The notes under the pieces are model-generated. The model was given only the letters and a program-made list of their open reading frames with translations, made no database searches and was not told where the DNA came from. From assembly GCF_901709675.1 (NCBI RefSeq), contig NC_051103.1:4511501-4575500 (forward strand): a stretch of DNA of 64,000 nt, in the 5' to 3' direction. This document shows, piece after piece, positions 1 to 14,100 of the stretch (positions within the stretch are counted from its first letter, which is position 1; the number at the start of each line of letters is the position of its first letter). Both the position numbers and the translations under genes were made by a program. This DNA comes from Syngnathus acus (Eukaryota > Chordata > Actinopteri > Syngnathiformes > Syngnathidae).

Positions 1-296
1 TTTCTTTCTGAAAGGTCCACTCAAGCGTCACAGTGTAATTTCATGGCCCAATTATCTAATGTTTGTTGCTAATACTGAACAAGAACTCTAATTGGTGCTG
101 TAATTGCCTTAAACACAGTTTGCTGCATTCAGATGAACTCATTGAGTCTAATGGTTTCGTTGCTTATTGCTGTTATCAGTTTTTACGAGAGAACCTTTTT
201 CTTATCATTTCCTTTTAATTTGATTCAATTTGTGGATGCCATAGTGACATAACGTGATACCAGAGAAACTTGAATGTTTTTTTTTCCTTTTTCTAG

Positions 297-3200
297 AAAC
301 CCTCAGGAATTCCCTTTCCTCCGTAAGTATCATTCCCTGCATCTCTAACACATGACCTTTGTGTGCACACGCCATTTGCAACAACCTGGTGGGGAGGTGT
401 GAATGTTTGTTAGCCTCACTGAGATGAGAAGATCAGACATTGGTATTTGTAGTATTGGTGTATTTATTTTACAGACACCCCCCCTCAGTTTACAGCTTTG
501 GTAGTACTTTTACTTGAGCTCTGCCACCGTGCTTGACTGCAATTTCATCCACCGCTTCATTCAGCCGACTCGAGGGAGGAAGACGGTTCTGACGACAACC
601 GCAGCTCCAGCCTGGGTCGCTCTGCACCGTCGGACGACGCCTCACTGGCTTCTGACAACCAGGACGACGGGCCGATTGAGTGTGAGTGCCCACTGTCTCA
701 CTTTCCATCTGCGTGCGTGTGTTCTGTTGATTGAGCGAGGCAATTAAAAGGAAGAGTTATCGTTGGTTTCCTTGGAGAAAGCTGCCCTGCCGCACTTTTA
801 ACACCCTCTCAGATGGCCTCTTCACTCCACAGGAAGCACACATTGTTGTCCTAATTTGAGAAAACAGATCACGCCATACCTCCGTGACATCACTGACTCC
901 TCCCTCTAAAGACCCCCCTTCTCTCCATCATTGGCCAGTGAGCAGGTGGGCTTTCTGCCGCTTCCTCACAGGGCCGATTGGTGAGCTAGAGCGCCCCCCG
1001 GTGACCGTTGGGTGCTGTCGGCAGCCCGCGCGGCCGAGAAGGCTGTGTAGCTGCGGGCTGCTGTCGTGATTGATTGAGCCCCGGCCCCTCTATTCTTTCA
1101 CAAGCGGGTTTGAAATACAACACTGTACCTGAGGGGCCATGTGTGTCCTGGCCCTCTCTGGCTTTATCAATCTTCCCCTCCATCTTACATCCTCCCTCCT
1201 CGTCAGAATTTTTGTATTCCCGACTCGCCGCGCCAGCTAATCGCCCTTGACATGCCGCAGGTGGGCATTATTGACTCGGGCGCCTCTGGTGCCCATTTCT
1301 TTTATATTTATTTATTTCGGGGAGCACATGTAGACGATTCCGTGCGTACGGGGGGAAAATGTTTACGGTGGTTTTAGCGCACTGCTCATTAATGCCAGCT
1401 GGTTGTCGTCAAATATGGCTACGTGAAGTCTTGCGTCTCTGCGAGGCGGGGAAAGTGGAGCAGATGGCGGGATGATCATAATTATTCTATTTTTTTACAA
1501 ACTTCCTTTAAAATAGGCAGCGCGGTGGACGAGCGGTTTGGGCATCTGCAGAGGCTTTGGGTTCGAATGTGGGCTCTGGCCTTCCTGGTGTGTAGCTTGC
1601 ACGTTCTGCAGCTTCTTCCCACGTCGTAAAAACATGCACGTTATGTTACTAGAAGACACACAATTTCCAGTTAGCCAAATAATTTCATCGCACTCAATAT
1701 TGCATTTGCGACATCCAATTATTTATTTTTTTTCTCGTGTATTTTTGAAGTAACACAAGCAATACATTCATCAGTATTATGATAATCACAATTATATTGT
1801 ATAAAAGTCTTTTGTTTTATGGTACGTTAGGTATATGCTAAAATAAAGGCAAATGAACCAGGCATTTAATATGAAAGACAATATATTATCTTTTTCAATT
1901 AGAGTTAGGAACTTACTAAACAGTTCGACTTGTGTACTGTAAATAATTAAATAAAATATGATAAAAGAAAACATGTACAGTATACACTGAAAAAATTCCA
2001 GCCTGCTAGCAAATAGAAAATCCCCCCACCTTTTTTTTCTTCAAAATTTCAGTCTTTCTTAGTTCAAAATTGTATTCTGTTACATTTCAATTTGAATTTG
2101 ATTTAATAGTTCATCCCTAGAGCCAAAGTCAGCTGCGATGGGCTCCGGCTCGCTCGTGACCCTAATAAGGACAAGTACAATAGAAAATTGATGGACTTGC
2201 TTTAAAATGCCTTTAAATGCTCTCGAAGGCTTCACTTTCAAATGTTTTCCCGATCTTCGATGTACACATTTTAAAACCTTGCTGTAAATGCTTTTTTTCT
2301 TTCTTCTCTTCAGATGTGAGCGATAGCCAATTAAGCCTCCAATGTGCAATTTAGCCCGAATCAAACATCATCAGATAGCTGGACTTGAAACGTAAACATT
2401 TTAGCGTGGCATTAACAAGCGCAACCTTTGCTTCCCTGAGAGGAGCCTCCGGCGCTGTGTGCTTTTTTTTCTCATGATGGTGTTAGCGTAGTGAATGGCT
2501 TGTGTCCTCAGCCAAAGGGCATGCGGAGTTCAAAGTTCAACCTGTGTTCACCGGGCGCACTTTCTTGCAGGGGGGGGTAAAAAAAAAAAAAAAAAACGCT
2601 TAATGAAAATCAGTGACATCATACGTCAGGCAGTGCTCATTTAAATTCCCTGGGGATGGATTTGATTGGAGTAGAATTAGTCGTGGTTGTATTCTTGGCT
2701 GTGGGTGGAATCCTTCACTCATTTTCTACTCTTTAATCACTATATAGAGATTTTCATGTAGCAGACTATATAATTCACTCATCAGTCGGATGAAAAATAA
2801 TTTTGAAACACACGCTTATTACGTCATTGCAATTACAGCTTACTGGGTCAGATAGATTAGCATCTGTAATAAATATTGACCAAATCGATAAATTCTAATA
2901 ACATTAGGTTGTTTTAAACTGAGTGCATTCCGCAGAATTGATACGAGCAAATGGAGGTGCAACGGGTAATTGACAACTAATCGACGATCCAAAAATCTGT
3001 TATTTTGAGATTGGATTTATTTTTAATGATTCACTTTGTTTATTATTGTTCTTTGTATTTATTTGTTATTGAAGCGCGATTATCTTATCGTATTTGCGAG
3101 TTCCTCAAGGACGAGGATGCATCAACCCGGGCAATTGCCGGTCTCTCGTCCCGAAACCGGAGAGTGAGCGAGTGCCAAGCGGGCGGCTGCGTTTTCTACG

Positions 3201-3462
3201 CCTCGGTTTGATGAGATGCGGCGGGCCGTTGTCTTCGCCGGAGCGGCTGACACCAGATTTGTAATGGCTGACGGGAACAGATGGAGGCTCCATTGTTTGG
3301 TCGGCTGTCTGCATGCTAATGTGAACTGAGTTTCACCCGTTGACCGCACCGCTGACCCCTCAGCTCGCCTGCGTCCTCGCCGCGGCCTCGTCTGACGCAG
3401 ACCGTGCCCTCCACCTCGCGCTCGGCTATTTGGGGCTCATGCACCGTGCACCATTTTTCACC

Positions 3463-3531
<69 letters not shown>

Positions 3532-6500
3532 AAGCCCCTCCTTTTTGCATGCATCACATTCCTGCACATCTAAATACATAAACACAGAGGCACAATGTTT
3601 TGTCCTATGAAACAAGACACACACAGGCACACACATACACACACAAATACAAACTAGACTAATGGGCCTGGTCAGTTTAAAAAAAATTAAAATGTACAAT
3701 ATTTAATTTTTGATAAAATAATGATTTATAATTTTGCAATTTATTCATTTTCAATTGTAATATTTTGAAATAGAAATTTCATTTTTCCATTTTCTTATAT
3801 TTCCAATTGAAAAAAAAATGGTTAACTTTACGATTCCATTTTAATTGATATGCAATTAATCAGGGGTCACCAACCAATTAGCCCCCATGAGTAGCCTGTG
3901 GGCCTGTTCTAAAAATAATCCTTTGTCGTCTTGGGTGTTAGCGCGGTGTTGCTAAGCTGTACCTTGTAATTGTCTTTTCCTCTTAAAAGCATACCCGACT
4001 TGCCTCAGCAATTCGGCAATCGTGTGTTAAGAGCTCTAACGTCATATATTTGGCGACTGGGTAAGGGCAGGTGTGTTTGACGCCTCTTTAAGCAACGCCA
4101 AGCTTTCCTCCAGCAATTACAGTATTGGCAGAGGAGTTTAGCGGCAATATAACCAGTGCGAAGCGATGTTTCACGGCTTGCTCATTTGAATACGAGCGGC
4201 CAATCTGCAGTAACAACATTATTGCACCGAGCTGGCAAATGGAATATTAAATCTAAAGGCTGTCAGTTTGGAACGGCGTTACGAGGGCCGGTGCGCTCGA
4301 AAACGAAATGTTCTCCATCAGCAAGCTTGTCCATGCCAACTGGCTCCTGGCGGCGCGAGGCGCCAAGTTAAGTCACGGTGAACTTTGTGTGAGAAAATTC
4401 CCTCACACACAGAGAAATTATTTGTCGCGTGTTATTTAAGAGCTTCCCAGCGTTAGCAAAACCTGAAGTGTATAACAAAAATGCTGAATTAGCTAATTGG
4501 TAAAGACACGAGGTGTCGAGGTTTCTATGCTTGCATCCGATAGCTGTTCAATGAGGCGTCTCTTTCTCTGTCTTTATATCCAAGCAACCTTTTCAACTTT
4601 TGAACTTCACTCAACCCCTGTGAGGTGCCTACGTCCGGCGTTGGCTTCCGCTGTGAGAAGTTTGCGACTCGATCGCAGCTCTGGCCACGTTTGGCGGCAG
4701 CTCGTTTACGACCGAGGCAACAACTATGCTAATGACCTCCACGCCGGCTCGTTCCCCTCCGCTCGCCGCGTTCGGGCGAGCGGCCATTACGAGGCGGCGA
4801 CAAGCGCTTTGCATCGCTGCGACTGTTCGCCATCAGGGTTCAAAAGTTCACCGCGTTCCCCCGAGGGCTACTGTGCTGCTGTTGCTGCAGATGCTGATAG
4901 TCTTCTCTTCACACACCCCCTCTTTCTCTCTCTCTCTCCTTCTCTGTTTACACTATTAATCTTGTGCTCTCTCTCTCTCTCTCGCTCTCTCCCTATCTCA
5001 CACACATTCATTCACACTGGCTGGCAAGACGAGAGCGGCTTGAAGGGGGGATTTGGACGTATTTAACCAAAGGGCATTCATCACTCTCATCTCATGGTAA
5101 CCCCCCCCCCACTCCCCTGCCATCACCCCCACCCCCAACTCACAACCGCTGTGCAGCGGTTGCATCCTCCCCGTTTGTCTCACGCAGCCTCGGTCCTCGT
5201 TTGCTTTTGTTTTATTGTCGCGCTCGTTCTAATTACAAGCGGCGCTCGCCTCCGGAGCGGCGCTCTCCAAGCGCTTGCGGTGGGGGGTGCGGGGGGGAGT
5301 AAAAAAAAAAAAAAAAAGGCAGAGGGAAATTGTGCTGCAGTCCATCTGTAAGGCGGCGCGCGGGCAGAATGCAAAGTGGGAAGTCCTAATCTCCCCCAGA
5401 GCTGTCAATGTCACAGACAAATAGCAACACTATCAGATGCGGCGGGTTCACGCAGAGGTTAGCGTTCCCAGGTACCCTCCCGCGCGCTCTCTCCTCCTTT
5501 CTCTGCCGCCTTGCTAATGAGAATTTGATTTTGCCCTCCACTGGAATCCATTTCTGAAGATGAATGGAGTTGCGATGCCAAGCCCAGGTGGCCTCACTGA
5601 TTTCTTAGGGAAATAAATGAAGATGGGAGATTTGCGCCGGCCCGCTCGCGCGCACACTTTGCCGACTCCCTAAGCCTCTGGGATCCTCGTGTTTAATTGT
5701 TGCTCTAATGAGCACTTTAGGCTCATTAACATGCCCTTGTGGACTTATTGGAGGATGTTGACGATGCATCCCTCTCGACGCCGCCGGCCAGAGTCGGCGC
5801 CGCATGTCCGAGCCAAGTGGGCCAGCGCGGTCGTGCCTTTGTTTTTTTTACTCTCGCGTTTCGAGTTAAAGGACGGCGTTTAGATGAATTCTTTTGGCAT
5901 AGGAGAATGTCTCGTTTGTTAGCACTTTATTTAAAGGAGCCATGTGGTTCTTTTTTTACCTTGAAACGTTTTGAATAGAAACTGAAACCCATTTGAACTG
6001 GTAGAAAGAGATAACAAACCCAATTGAATGTAATTCAATTTTCTGAATTGTTTTCAAATGTATTTTTTATAATTGTAATACTTAGTGATTCTCACATTAA
6101 ACGGTGTGAACTATCCAAGTAACAATCAAGCGTAATTACAATTAATGTTTGGGATAAATTTCTGCTCCATTAACATGGAGACATTTTTTCTTATGAATTG
6201 ATTTTTATTATGTATCTAGTTTCTTCAGTGGCAATTACATTAAGTGTTTGTGTGTGTGTGTTTAAGTAGATGTATTAAGATTTTTTACATCTTTAATTCA
6301 ATTTTGTAAATATTTTCTTTTTTTTTTTTTAGAGCATTACGCTTTAAAATGATGAAAAATGGAATTTCAAATACATTTACATTTTTGTCATTTTTGTTCT
6401 ATTAATACCATGTTTGAATTTGACATGTCAAAACTAATCATAAGTCGCAAACAACATATTAATGGTAAAATTAATGAAAACAATTTGTTCGGTTATTATT

Positions 6501-8162
6501 AAACTATTTTTATTTATGAATAGGAACTGTCTGGAAAATTCATACCATATAAATTCTGTATAACACATTTATATCCTTCTAATTTTAGCAACTTTTTCAT
6601 TTTATTTTAAAGATAGTAAACATAAAACATTAGTGAGGAAATTATTGGAATTACACAAATTACAATAATTAATTTCTATCTACTTAAAAAAATGAATACT
6701 GACCTTTTTAACCCAAGTGAAATTTTGTCACCAGATGTTAGTACTTTAAAAAACTATATTGCCATATATCTTTTATTATAATAATAATTGGACATTGTTT
6801 AAAAAAATGACAGTCCTATTACTGAAGAACAGCAATAAGAAAATATGTACTGAGTATTAGTGCCATTTCAGTGGAAATAAAATCAAGTACAAATCGCAAT
6901 AACTGTACATTTCAACGTGTTGATTTTTCCCAAAGTGTTTTAGCCTCCAGGCTGGTTTTGACGGCCCCGTGTCCCGTTTTTATCGCCCATCCGACGCCTC
7001 TCTTGTGGGCCCCGGACGCCTCCGTTGTTAGTATTTATATTCTTTTTTCTTTTTTCCACCTCGGCCGTCCAAGCGGCTGAAAAGCGTCCCCTGCGATTAG
7101 AGGATCATTGTATCTGCACTTAAGCATTTGAATGGTGGTAGTAAATCTACAAAAGGGAAATTCAGGGTCACCGTCGACGCCGCTTATAGCTGCCCAGGGG
7201 GAAGCCCGTGTCACGTAGTAAATTTAGCCCCTTAGTGTGCTTTGCGTCGGCCGTGTGCGGGTTAGAAATGTCATCTTCTTTTATCCCATCGTCAAGATGA
7301 AATAATTATTTTCAAATTTTGTGAAAGTACAAAGTTAGAGCAGAAATGATTAGTTTCTTCTGAATTTGCTCACATAACTGTTCAGCAATGATTTTACTAT
7401 TTAATTTGTTTTCTGTGTGGCCACAATTTTTTTTTTTTTTGTGCACGTTATATCAAATTTATATTCCTTGTGTGCATATCTGTATTGTGGCCCATGTCAA
7501 GTCCCCATATAAAAGTGTTACTATGACGATTGGGGAAAAAAAAACTGAAAACTTCCTGTGTTCAAAACTGGAACCAGGAAAAATTGCCCAATCACTTCTC
7601 CTTTGTATCAGGGCCTTAGAAGGCTTTTTACCTGCAGAGATTTGTGACTTAATCTGATTGACGCGCCTGATCAAAAAGCCCATCATAAATTGCCGGTGCC
7701 ATTAAAGCTGATTAGATGACGACGCAGGCATCTCCCAAGCCCGCCGTAATGCGTCGCATGTTTTGTGTGCATTAGGAGCTTCTAAACACGCTCTCTTGTA
7801 TCGACGACTTGGGCCCTAATCAAATCAGGCCGAGGGGAGGAGGGAACGGGAGGACGCGGTGCCCTTAACCTTAGTGCCTGTCGGTCTGCGCGCTCGCTGC
7901 AGGGACGCGCCGCAAAGGCCTCCCTTCCGTAATGAGGAAAAATGCGTCAATTTGGCCTGGGCCTGTGCGCAGATTGAGCACCGGGCGGGTGAAGGTCCAC
8001 CCAGTGAATCCTTTTTCCTAATCAAGGACGCCATCGGAAAGGCTCTGCGGTCGCTCGCTCGCTCCCTGGAATCAGCAGCATTCCTCCCCGCAGCCCCCTC
8101 AGGGCCGAGCCGCCCCTCTCTGCCTTCTGTTTCACCTCATCAGCAGGGTTCACGTGGGGGTC

Positions 8163-8197
<35 letters not shown>

Positions 8198-11100
8198 AAC
8201 ACTGCATTCAATACAATACCTCTCGCATCCAAGGACTAAGCACAGGAGAGAGGAAACATATGACAACTTGATGCCTACCTGCGCTTTGTCACCTCCTGGG
8301 ATCATCTAATGAGTAAAAAGAATGACATGCAAGGCATGGAACAAATAAATTACCATAACACAATTCAACAAAAATGTGTATCATATTAAATATTACACGT
8401 CGACATAGAGAACACTGACAGCATTTCATGTCAATATTTGTATTCTGCGGTATGGCGAAATGGCCTTTCCCAAAGCACGACCACCTGCCGTATGTACCGC
8501 TCCACTCCCGCCGCAGCATCCCCATATTCTTCTGCGTCAACTCATCTGGATCTCTGCTGCTCCGGCGCGTCGGGGTGGGCATCAACGCAACATTATGACC
8601 ACCGTTAGTTCTAATGCGGCGTATTAGCTGCGCCGCCCGAGCATTTCCTTCCATTCCTGATTGACTTTGAGCTCGACCGGAGTGGATTTTAATGAGAGTA
8701 GTCATTAAGCTCCTCTGCCGCTGCCCCCGTCATCTGTCATCCATCAGCCTTCAGTCTTCTGAGCTGCTAACGTCACGCTGGGACGGTGTGAATAACCAAA
8801 TGAGAGATGTGCCAAACAGCTGGCCGCCCCATGCGACTCTCCTCAATGTGAAAATGTCTCACTATCCATCCATAGTGACCACAATAATGCTACTCAAATC
8901 ATCTTTCACCATTGAAATGAATGGAAACGCTATTAATCCGTTCCATTCTCACTAACGGTCCCGATCTCTGCAAATACAAACTCGCTTTTCGTTTTTGATG
9001 TTTTGAGGCCTTTTGTTGCTACTCCGCATCACCTCCATTCAGCGAACGCGCCGCATCCGTTCTCGTGTCTCTGCGGCTAATTGCGCTCCGCTAAATAGTT
9101 TATGCGGGAAAGATCGATACGTCGCCATCAAATTAATGTCAATAGCCGAGCTGTGGATGGTGCTAATTAAAACTCAAAAGGGGATGAAAATGAAGTCGTG
9201 CTATTGGCCTGAATAATTGATCGAGCAATTTATGATTTGTATGAAAGAGTGCAGCCGTCTGCGCGCCGATTTTGATGAGGCCTTAATAACATGCATTAGA
9301 GTGCAGGGCTGGACAAAATATGGCCCGCGGGCCATGTGGGATTCATTTTGTTCTTTAATCAGGCCCAATTTGTTTTTCTTGCATTCCTTAGGCTAACTGA
9401 TTAATGCTCCTGTTGCGTAGTGCTGTGGATGCTGCTCCCTTGTGGAATCATGTAGACCAAACCCATTTTCGGGAGGCGGCGGGAGGTCAGGTGACTTAAG
9501 AGTGTACTTTGCGCCCAAATGTGTGATGTTTATTGACTCAAGCATGTTGCACCTACTTCGCCATTAGCCGGGCTCGACCTCTTGAGACGAATGAAGCGCG
9601 AGCTAGCAGACGGATGAGGGGATTATAAGGCGGGCTGCCGGCGGATAGATGAGGTGGGGAAGCGTAATGGCCGCCGTTTGTTATGATGGACTGAATCGGG
9701 TTCTTTGACAAAGCCGCCCCCTTCTCCCACCTCTGTATTTATAGTGTCGGCGGTCAGTCCATCCACAAAGGCGGGATGACGATTCGTTAACGCCTGTGCG
9801 ACTCGCTCATCCGTCAGAATCGTACAATGCAGGAGACGTTACAGAAACTCCGATGAGCGTCCGGAAAGTTTCAACTGCACTAGGGATCGAATGCTCCCAC
9901 CTCTAACACTGTATTACCCCCTCGGCTTCTCAAGCGGCAAAGGCGACGAATGATTGCGGAGGAAGCTGAACTTTGTTTTTGACACGCGGAAACGACACAT
10001 CACAAACCTGACCCCTGGGTCAGTTTCACCATTTTTTTTTTCCTCCGGCTGAAAAAAGACACCAATGTACACATTTTCGCTCCCGGCCCTTCGATGCTAA
10101 TGTAAACAAGTACTTATTAGCGACTTTGTCAAGTAGTCACAGATGTAAACATTGAAGATGTGACTTTGCAAACGAATCGAGCCGAGTCGGTGCAGCGTAA
10201 GCAGATGAATGGCTGCAGAGCTCAGCAGCACTGTAAATGTATCGATCCCACTTTCCCCAAAGCCTTGCGGCCATGTATTTGATCCATAGTGCGGAGGGCT
10301 ACATCGCCATGATGACTCGCCTCGGGAATAAAGCCCATCCTGGAAAGAACCGCCGCTGAAACAATCACCAGATGAATGAAAAGCTACAAGCCTTGACGAA
10401 TGGGCTCAAAATAATCATCAAACTTTGACACATTTGCCGCCGACATTAAATGGCTGAGGCAAAAAGTAAAATTCATTTTTTTTCATGTTTTCAGATTCTG
10501 AGGACATCCCCCTCACAGCAGCTCAAGACCTCGGCACGATCCTGAAGCAGGGCTACTTGGAAAAGAAACGCCGAGGTATAAATTAAGGAGGTCAGGGCCA
10601 GTGGGCAAAGCATTGCTACCGCTTAAAACTCAACTCGACTTGATCGTATTTATGAGATTTGACTTGACCTAGACTCCCTCCGGTGGCCATTACCCTAAGA
10701 GGAATTTTGCCTTCCTCTGCAGATCACAGCTTCTTTGGCTCCGAGTGGAAGAAGAGATGGTGCGTCCTCAACAATTCCATCTTCTTTTACTTTGGCAGCG
10801 ACAAAGGTTGGCTAGCAAAGGCACAAGCAGTAGGTGAGCTAAATTGGTTCATGTCTCTCATTCGCCGCATCTTCCCCTGCAGATAAACAACAGAAAGGCT
10901 CGTTTTACATCAACGACTACAGCGTTCAGCTCGTCAACAACCTGAGGAAAGACTCAAAAAGAAACGCCTGCTTTGAGCTGTTTGCTCCTGGACGGAGAAC
11001 TTACCAGGTTGGCAACACATGACAATTAAGTGCAAAAGGAGGGGCTTGGCGCCACTGAAATATGCTTGACCTATATTTTGGATAAAGTACCGTTTCCTCA

Positions 11101-14100
11101 CCAGTTCACAGCCAGCAGTCCTCAGGAGGCTCGAGAGTGGGTCAACTGCATCAGCTTTGTTTTGCGAGGTAAGCGCTTTCAGGAACACACCCGAGGGATC
11201 AATTCGTTTAATTTTGGTACCAAAAAAAAAAAAAAATGTATGTTGAGGCCAATCATCTGTAGTCTCAACTCTCAAACAAAGGCACATAACTTGCATGTCA
11301 TTCTCCGTCTCATGCATTATGTCGACCCCCCCCCCTGTTCCCCTCCTACTGAATTCCAGCTTACAGGAAATTGATTTGTAGCTGTTCTGGTTATTCTCCC
11401 GTGACATTGATTTCTGCTCGGACCTGATACCTCGTGTTGCAGCGGCCCCCGTCGCCCACAATGAGGCCGCTCGTCCATCTGGAGCCAGCGAAGGGCCGCC
11501 GTGCCCTCCCCGTCTACGCTAAAATAGGCTCGGGCTGGGGCCGCACCACTTGCGGGAATTAACGGAACACTCAGCAGTTTGTCTTCCTTTTTTTTTTTGA
11601 TGACAAAAAGCAGCCCGATGATGGATGGGCCTCCTCAATTCGAAAAGCTGCACTACATCTTCAGCTGTATTTTTGTCCTTCTTAAGAATAGCAGATCAGA
11701 CCAAATATTTCTATTTGGCGCATCATAAACAATATATCAGACAGTAGATTCAATTTAATGAACATTTGAGAGACCTTTTGGAAGCGCTCGTCATCTTTGT
11801 GTGCATTGACGAAATAATCCGAGCCAGATGGAGCCCGAAATCTAAACACAAGCTCTTTTTGTGAACATTCTTCTATCATCAGATCTCAAGTCCAGCACTA
11901 TTCCATTCGATGAGGACGAGGATTATGAAGAGGCCGACGAGGACGAGGAGGAGGCCACTTATGACGACATTGAAGGGACAAGTGGGCTGACCCCCACCTG
12001 GCCAGCGGCCCCTGTCACAAACCGGCCGTCTCACAGTAGCGCTGGAAGGCGAGAGGAAGATGACGATGATGACGACAGTGACATTTACGAGGTTCTGCCA
12101 GGTATGCAGTCTCAACTCCGATTTTTGCACACCTGCCTGGACATAAATATCAAGGGGAAAAAAAAAATCACAATCAGATTAGGACCCATCGCTAGAGCCA
12201 TATTTGCAATGTCCACAAAGTAGAGTTTGGGTTAAAACTGCCCAGCAACAGCAATTTGGTGGAAGTAGTCAAAGTCCGTCTGGGCGCTTAAAATAGTTGG
12301 AGCTCTTTATGTCAAGTCTGGGATAAATTTGGGTGATTTGATGGAAAACGTCCCTGCAAGTCCTGGCTGAGGGCACACGCGGCCTTGTGTCCGGCAGAAA
12401 AAGGACAAAAGGCGCGATCCGATTTTCTCAGGGCCATCGTCCATCACCGCTTCTATTAAATAAGATACATCAAGATTCAGTTTCACTCAGTGAGTACATT
12501 ACCTTTGCCAAAATCTGCGCTGAGAGGCTGATCAGTCTTGTGTGTGTCACGCCGCCGTTCAAAGCCATCTGGGAGGAGGTACAGGGCCCGACCACAGATG
12601 GCGGATCGGATGACGGCCTCTTTCGTTCACATTCTCACCCCGTCACTTATCAATCAGCGCGCGGCGCACTTTGCTCTCTCGCGGCCCGCACGCGCTCATT
12701 ACGTTCTCTTCAATTCGTATTTATGGCTGTTTTCATGCGGCGCGATCGCAAAGACTAATGGAAGCGGCACGACTTTGTAACTCAAGAGTTTACTTTTGCA
12801 GGATTGTCCTCAATTGTTGGCTTCGCCTTTGCACATTTTCTGGAGAGCTTTTCAGGGGGGAACAATAATGTCAGAATCATAGTACGAGCCATAACCATAT
12901 TTGTCGTAACTGCATGTAAACGTATTGAACCATATCAAACCCAAGCATAATTTCTGTGGTTGGAACAATATTTTTAGTCCCATTTGAACTACTCCCTAAA
13001 GAAGCCTGCAATATTAGAACCATGTTTTTAAGATTCATTAAATTTCGTGTTCTGTTTGGAGCAGAAGTTGCTGACTCAGGACAAACAAACCGCAAAAAAA
13101 AGAAATCAAGCAGAACATTTGGACCGACAAACGTGTCAATCATTGTAGTGTGTGTGTGTGTGTGCTTGCGTTTGTGTGTGCGCGCCCTTCTCTTCCTGGA
13201 AGCTTGGGTGCAGCTTGCTGGCAGCCGTATAGTGTTGCCTGGCGCTGGCGTGGCTGTCATGGCGCGAGTGTCGACGATGGATGTGCGGGACCGACGACGG
13301 TATCACTGTGTCCCAGCTCGGCCCGCCGGGTGCGCCACGCCCCCCCCCGGCCCCCTCGGCCTATGAAGGCGCGGCAACATCCTCTTCCTTATATTGATCA
13401 GCACGTAGGAATCTGCGGCGAGAATAACGAATCATCCTCCGCCGCATTCACGTGAATCTCACTTGCACCCCAGATCCATTTGATGTAGTCTTTTATCGTC
13501 TTCTTTAATGGATGCGCATCAGCAAATGTTAGCATTGAGCTGCGTCACTTTACGCGTCTTTTTAACGCCCGTGTGAAATGCTGCCCGTCAATATAAAGTG
13601 TCAATAGCAAAGTGTTGTACAATTGATTCGAAAGAGGAGATGAAACCAAAACACTGACTGCCATAATAAAAATGGTCTTTATTTACTTAGATGAGGACTT
13701 TCCAGAGCCACCAGCTGACTGCTTGGAGTCAACCAATAAAGCAGGTGGGAATATCACATATTTGATTCATTCACTGATTATTTAAAAAAAATAAAAATAC
13801 AGATTTCCCCTCTTTGTCCTCAGCAGAATTGGATTTTGCCAGCTACTACCAGGCTGTGTGGGACTGCCAGGGTGACGCGCCAGACGAGCTGTCCTTCCAC
13901 AGAGGAGACCTCATTTGGATCCTCAGCAAGGTTGTGTGTGTTTTTATTTGAAGGGTTACACATTTAGCATAACAGCATTTAGCTCATCAACAATCACTAT
14001 TCCATATCATTCACAAAATTGAACAAAATAACTTAAAGATTGGAAAAAAACAAACATATATGGGTTTTTGAGGTTAAAACTAATGAAAAAAATGAATTAA

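Larger units (their letters stand above)
682..10494 (+). other. Large SKAP1 intron without recognisable genes
   Basis: This 9.8-kb intron separates the linker exon from the first PH-domain exon. No reading frame in it resembles a known protein on either strand. It holds simple repeats (CA run near 3465, C run near 8165), decayed interspersed repeats near 1519-2200 and 8893-8942, and GC-rich stretches near 4.6-5.5 kb and 7.8-8.1 kb. A hAT-like non-autonomous fragment may lie near 9310-9400, suggested only by its GGCCCGCGGGCC core. Because the gene flanks HOXB in other vertebrates, enhancers are plausible here, but none is shown by sequence alone. Confidence 0.6.

Noticed and set aside
3316-3699. 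Frames coding poly-Val/Cys or poly-His/Thr
   Set aside because: They are translations of the CA microsatellite.
4497-5066. 189-residue open frame in the large SKAP1 intron
   Set aside because: It runs through CT-rich low-complexity DNA, resembles no family, and lacks convincing splice or start context.
8289-8705. 138-residue minus-strand open frame
   Set aside because: No domain or motif is recognised, and composition and length fit a chance frame in intronic DNA.
11030-11374. 114-residue frame containing part of the SKAP1 PH domain
   Set aside because: Only 11105-11168 is exon; the rest is intron read-through past a consensus donor.
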